A DNA stretch of 64,000 nucleotides, taken from NCBI RefSeq assembly GCF_003073045.1, contig NC_037592.1:15541100-15605099 (forward strand), written 5' to 3'. The stretch comes from Pomacea canaliculata. Lineage: Eukaryota > Mollusca > Gastropoda > Architaenioglossa > Ampullariidae. The notes under the pieces were generated by a model that had not been told where the DNA came from, ran no database searches, and was given only the letters and a program-made list of their open reading frames with translations. The translations under genes and the position numbers were made by a program. Below are positions 59,745-64,000 of this stretch, piece after piece. Numbering within the stretch: the stretch's first letter is position 1; each line of letters begins with the position of its first letter.

Positions 59745-61205
59745 TCATGCAGGCTGGGATCCTTGCGTGGCATAGGTGTGTCCTATCTTTAATTTTGTAA
59801 GAACTACCTCCTCCCGTCTCGTAGGGCGGCAAGAAGGTAGTAGATCGGAAAGGCAGGGAAGGGTGGCATATAACTTGTTTTGGCCCAGAGTGTCCCAGTG
59901 GCGTTGCCATAAGGACTGAATGTAGGCCGGAAATAAAGATTTGCAGTCTGATGAAATAAGTGATTGAAGTTTACCAGGGGACTGACATGCAGCCTTGGCA
60001 GCCTGGTCTGCTCGAACATTGCCTGGGATACCAGCATGGCTAGGAGCCCAACTAAAAACAATGTCCTTATTTTGCCGAAAGAGTGCTGCATGAAGGTTAT
60101 GAATCTGGACCACAAGGGGGTGGTCAGACTCATTTGAAATAAGAGCTTGAAGTGCAGAAAGAGAGTCTGAAATACTCAAAAAGCTGTGTTCCAAAGAGCG
60201 GTGAGCATGCTGCAAGGCAAGCAAGATGACATGAAGGTCTGCTGTGAAAATAGAACATTTGTCTGCCAGTCGGACTGAAACAGTTGTGGTTGGCAGGACG
60301 GAACTGCTGCCGCAGCGACTGGGCCTCCACTTGGGATTTTGGAGCCATCTGTGAATACAGAGCAGAATTCAGGATAATCAGAAATAAGTTCATAAAAGTG
60401 TTGGAGGTAGATGGGGTCACTAGTGTTCCCTTTCTTAAGGTTGAAAGATCAAAACGGATTTCTGGAATAGGAAGGGTTCCAGGAGGAGTTGTTAGCAGTG
60501 ATAGAGGTTCCACCTGTTGAATATCTACTCCGGCAGCTTGTAGGTGAGGCGCTACTCGGAGTGATAGAGGTTTTTGCCCCTTGGTACGAATGGCATACAG
60601 GGCAGCACGCTGAGGTCTGAAGACAGCACGATACGCAGGGTTTCCAGGATGAGCTTTCAAACGACAGACATAGGATAGCACGAGTTTCAGACGACGGAGA
60701 GAAAGGGGAGGCTCACCAGCTTCTGCATACAAACTTTGTACAGGAATGGTGCGAAAGGCACCCAAACAGATGCGGAGCCCTTGATGATGGATAGGATCGA
60801 GAATTTTGAGGTAGGACTCTCGAGCAGAGCCATAGATAATGGATCCATAGTCTAGCTTGGAGCGGACGAGTGCACGATACAGACACAGCAGGACCGTGCG
60901 ATCCGCTCCCCAGCTGACATGGCCAACTACTCTAAGAATGTCCAAGGCTTTCTGACAAGATAGGTGTAGAGATTAGATAGGAGGTAGAAAGGACAGTTTA
61001 CGGTCAAAGATGACCCCAAGAAATTTTACTTCCTGGACCACTTTGAGTACCGTGCCGTTGACAGAAGTAGAAGGGTTTGGAAACATACCTCTCAGTTTGC
61101 AAAAGTGAATGCATACTGACTTAGTAGGAGAAAATTTGAAGCCGTTTTCTGTCACCCACCTTTGTACAGCATTTACGCACAGCTGAAGCCGGCTTTCGAG
61201 GCATG
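59745..61205 (-). mobile_element. 5'-truncated non-LTR retrotransposon: RT end plus RNase H
   Basis: Read on the minus strand from about 61205, the first recognisable part is AVQRWVTENGFKFSPTKS, then VKFLGVIFDRKLSF, the regions after the catalytic core of reverse transcriptase. A 271-codon open stretch (60945-60130) continues through the thumb and connection region (YRALVRSKLDYGSIIYGSA). An RNase H domain follows: CSVFTDGSK near 60350, then in another frame SISDSLSAL, then FSWAPSHAGIPGNVRADQAAK. It stops soon after KIGHTYATQG, before the usual Cys/His tail. The architecture fits jockey/I-like LINEs with RNase H. The RT core with its catalytic Asp pair is missing and there are at least two frameshifts. 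The acid usually found in the TAELH motif is Asp here. It is a dead insertion. Confidence 0.85.
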
Positions 61206-61367
61206 GTAGGGAAGCGTGGATGAGACAAAGGTTGGTTCTCCCTTGTCAACATTGTTCACAACGATCTCATGAAAGACTATGTTGTTGTGGATGGTAAGAG
61301 GGAAGTCATGACTGTCACCTAGTTCCCAGGCCAATGCCTGCGTTTTGACGAGGAAACACACAAACAT
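61173..61367 (-). pseudogene. Possible C1q-like domain fragment
   Basis: An open minus-strand stretch contains FPLTIHNNIVFHEIVVNN followed by VDKG. This resembles the start of a C1q domain, where a Leu/Asn, then a hydrophobic IVF, then an Asn-x-Gly turn occur at similar spacing. Only about 45 residues can be compared, there are no splice borders, and the rest of the domain is missing. It lies between the LINE relic (59745-61205) and a TTA microsatellite. It could be chance similarity or part of another repeat. Confidence 0.3.
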
Positions 61368-61382
61368 CGTAAATTATTTATT

Positions 61383-61415
61383 TTATTATTATTATTATTT
61401 GATTATTATTATTTG

Positions 61416-61481
<66 letters not shown>
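61383..61481. repeat. TTA trinucleotide microsatellite
   Basis: About 100 bases of TTA with two TTTGA interruptions, lying between the possible C1q-like scrap and the GPCR pseudogene. Confidence 0.95.
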
Positions 61482-61482
<1 letters not shown>

Positions 61483-61540
61483 CATTAAGGTATGGCGTCT
61501 GTGCGTAAAGCGCTTGGAACCGAGCTGGTTGTTATTTTTA

Positions 61541-62636
61541 TTAGTATTTATTATTACGTATGTTTCTTGTCTTAAACATTGCATGAAGAGTCTCTCTATA
61601 TTTAGTACCTTTAATGTAGTACACAAGGAAATTGACAAAGGGTCTGGCGCAGGCAAACATTTCTGCCATACTAATGCCCGTCTGAAAAGTGTAGGTGAAC
61701 TTGCCACCCGTCCGAAAATCTGGGACAAAGACCGGCACGATCCTCAGAAGTACGCAGGGGCTGTTGAAAACGAAGAACGCGAACGACAGCGTGATCAACA
61801 TCGGACACGCGATTTCTTTCTCACTCCACATCTGTGAGGGAGGCTTGTCGTCGCCAAGCCGGACTGCGGAGCTTTTACCGCGTCACGCGCGGCTATGAAA
61901 GACCAGCACGGATGGTCCTACCGTCAAAAGTAGTCCGTAGAAAATTCATCGAAAGATCCGCCAGGAAATGTTGCGGAAATAATATTCTGTCGCGCTGTGG
62001 TGACAAAGGAGCTTGTTTGTGCATGCATCTGTGATGCAAACTATTTTATATTGGCAGTGACCAAGAAGCGGAGTGAGAAGGTCAGTGCGAATGCAGCGAC
62101 CAGAAAGCAGCCATCGACTTGGTAGAATATCATCCTCTGCGAACGAAGGGGCATCAGCACGCAGAAGCATCTCTGCCGAAATGATGACAGACAAGAAGGA
62201 GGAGGGTAGGTGAGTCCGTACAAACCGACGCTTATGGTTGACCATGAACCTGTAGATGACACCTGTACTTGGCGTCTTCTGAGAACAGGGAATCACTGTA
62301 GACGACAAAGAGTCGACAGACAGAGGAACGTCACAAAGGAGAGAGCGAAGAGACAAAGGTTGATTCTCTCTCTCAGCGCCCAGCTTGTAAACAAACTATC
62401 AGATGCTGAGGCAGTTGCTGGACCCGGCGGCCACGGAAAAGAGGGAAGACGATCGTCGATTGAGGTAGTAGATGAAGTGTCAGTCTTTTGCTTATGATGT
62501 TTCAGAATTGCAATGACTACCCCTGGAGACTGTGCAATAGAGGGCAACCGTTGGTGCTACCCAAAGCACTGTTGTTGTTGCTGCTGTTGTTGTTAGCTGA
62601 CGTATTAGATAATAGGTTGTCGTAGAGCAGCACCAT
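61541..62636 (-). pseudogene. Decayed intronless rhodopsin-like GPCR
   Basis: Pieces of one class A receptor lie in order on the minus strand across three reading frames. From 62636 comes an Asn/Ser-rich N-terminus beginning MVLLYDNLLS with N-glycosylation-type sites. Near 62400-62290 lies LRERINLCLFALSF, the TM1-TM2 loop and start of TM2. Near 62190-62080 lie SVIISAE and, in another frame, RCFCVLMPLRSQRM, the end of TM3 and the second intracellular loop. QYKIVCITD follows. From 61831 an open stretch of 96 codons covers TM6 (FAFFVFNSPCVLLRIV), an extracellular loop with FVPDF, TM7 and YYIKGTKYRETL. The total span fits a receptor of about 365 residues without introns, a layout known for large gastropod receptor expansions. 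Several frameshifts and stops break it, so it is very unlikely to be functional. Ligand and role are unknown. Confidence 0.7.
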
Positions 62637-64000
62637 GTTTGTGATCTCACAATAATGGACGAGTCGGGTGATTTGTACAAAATCGTCTTTATCGGCCGGT
62701 AAGATAGCCTATCATATCGGTTTTATATATTATTTTGTTTAAAATGGAAAGCATCGTTGATCTTTTCTCAACTGTGTCTAATTAAAAATTCCTGCTGGCT
62801 GTTCGTCAATCAACCCATGCCGATAATTTCGAGGATTTCAGAGTTAACAGCTCTGAGAGGTCGCATTCATCCACCCTAACTCTATCATTAACTGAATATC
62901 CTTCTATATCCCTTACTTTTATTTCTTCCTATTACGTTTTGCAAAAAAAAAAAAAAAAAAAAAAGCAAAAATAAATAAAAATTAAAGTAGCAAAAATAAT
63001 AAAAAATAAACAAAAAATAAAAAATAAAAGCAAAAAAAAATAAAAGCAAAAATAAATAAAAAAATGAAAAGCAGAAATAACGAGCACGGAAAATGCACAG
63101 TTCGTTAATCAAGGCTCGCAAATTAGTTCCTTGAAACGGTCAACAAATAAGTATGACTATGTTCATTTCACATTTATATTATTGACCGTGACAGTTCGAA
63201 ACTGTCATCTGCCTAATTACTCGTTATTTCCAAAAGAAAATACTAGAATGTTTCTGCCCCTTCTTAAATTCCGATGTTTGGCCAGCCCCACAGTTATGCC
63301 ATAAAAATGTTTTTACGATAAAGTGATTCTTTTGTCTCACAAATATAGTTTTATCTGAGTATTGTACTAACGGTTATTATTTTTTTTCTCTTATGCTTTT
63401 TTAAAATTACTATTATGGTGCTATTTTTAGCTCTTCACGAACACCCTCCTTAACTACCACACTACTTTGCTCAGACGTGATTAGTGGGTGGATGTGTTGT
63501 CAGAAAATAAAAGACAATTTGCACATCGATGGTATGTAAATAATGGAATTTGTTTGCCTAAAAGGTTGACTGAGATTGTGTTGATTACTAGTATTTCTAC
63601 ACTCTGTACATTTAAAAGGTTTTATGTAGTGTTTTTCGCCTGTAAACAATTTAATGCAACGATACCAACTCACGAAGTGGTAATACTTTTCAGAGGAAAA
63701 GGACATAAATGTTAAGAGATTGAGAAGATAACGAAGAAACAAATTTAGGACATCACATAACGTGATCTGTCGTCTGTACATTGATCCCATTCTGCTGCGA
63801 ACTTTCAGTTCTTTGGCTCTTCGTAACAGGTGAATTTTGGACATGTGGTGGATGCCACAGAAGTTGTTGTATGTGTGAATGCAGAATGGTTTTAAGAAGC
63901 AACGGACAGATTATATTCATGGCTTAAACTTTCATCATGTTCAGAGATGAAAACAGAGAGCTCAGCAGCCAGTTGCGAATTGTTCTTAGTTAGTTTGATT
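62637..64000. other. No gene recognised
   Basis: AT-rich DNA containing the A-rich repeat at 62941. Frames at the right edge match nothing known to me. Confidence 0.5.
62941..63066. repeat. A-rich simple repeat (AAATAAAAGC-like units)
   Basis: A run of 22 A is followed by imperfect repeats of AAAATAAAAGC and AAATAAAA. Such tracts often mark old retrotransposon tails. No element body is visible beside it. Confidence 0.85.

Overview
The window is eukaryotic. Coding capacity is sparse, the genes are split by introns with GT/AG borders, microsatellites are frequent, and there are many decayed transposons. It most likely comes from a mollusc, probably a gastropod. That is an inference from the kinds of genes and relics present: a single-domain IGFBP-type secreted protein, an intronless rhodopsin-like receptor relic of a type I associate with gastropod expansions, a possible C1q-like scrap, and LINE relatives of types I associate with molluscs. 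No species can be named from the sequence alone.

Three genes can be modelled. (1) 9484-10086 (+) is a two-coding-exon secreted protein with the 12 cysteines of an IGF-binding N-terminal domain. It has a TATA-like box upstream and an intron just after the stop codon. (2) 48489-51122 (+) is a six-coding-exon, zinc-poor medium-chain dehydrogenase/reductase of 366 residues. It has a TATA box at 46951, a non-coding first exon and a poly(A) signal at 52631. (3) 57385-59024 (-) is a proposed three-exon gene for an unrecognised 171-residue protein. Its splice phases agree throughout, and a hAT-type MITE sits in its first intron. A decayed intronless GPCR lies at 61541-62636 (-).

The rest is intergenic or repetitive. 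Four non-LTR retrotransposon relics are readable: 3300-3640 and 4885-5735 (possibly two halves of one copy), 13430-14025, and 59745-61205 (RT end plus RNase H). A DNA-transposon family with termini CAGTGGCGTAGGAA is present as two long, closely similar copies (35022-36785 and 54528-56815) and at least three short or decayed ones (22601, 27485, 31487). Other MITEs lie at 26995-27169 and 58417-58660, with weaker candidates at 15536-15705 and 18389-18671. Several tRNA-derived SINE-like pieces, degenerate tandem repeats and simple repeats are scattered throughout.

I see no operon-like linkage and no shared pathway among the genes. From about 11.7 to 46.9 kb I could recognise no protein-coding gene. 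That interval may be intergenic, or it may be intron of a gene whose exons are too short to see.
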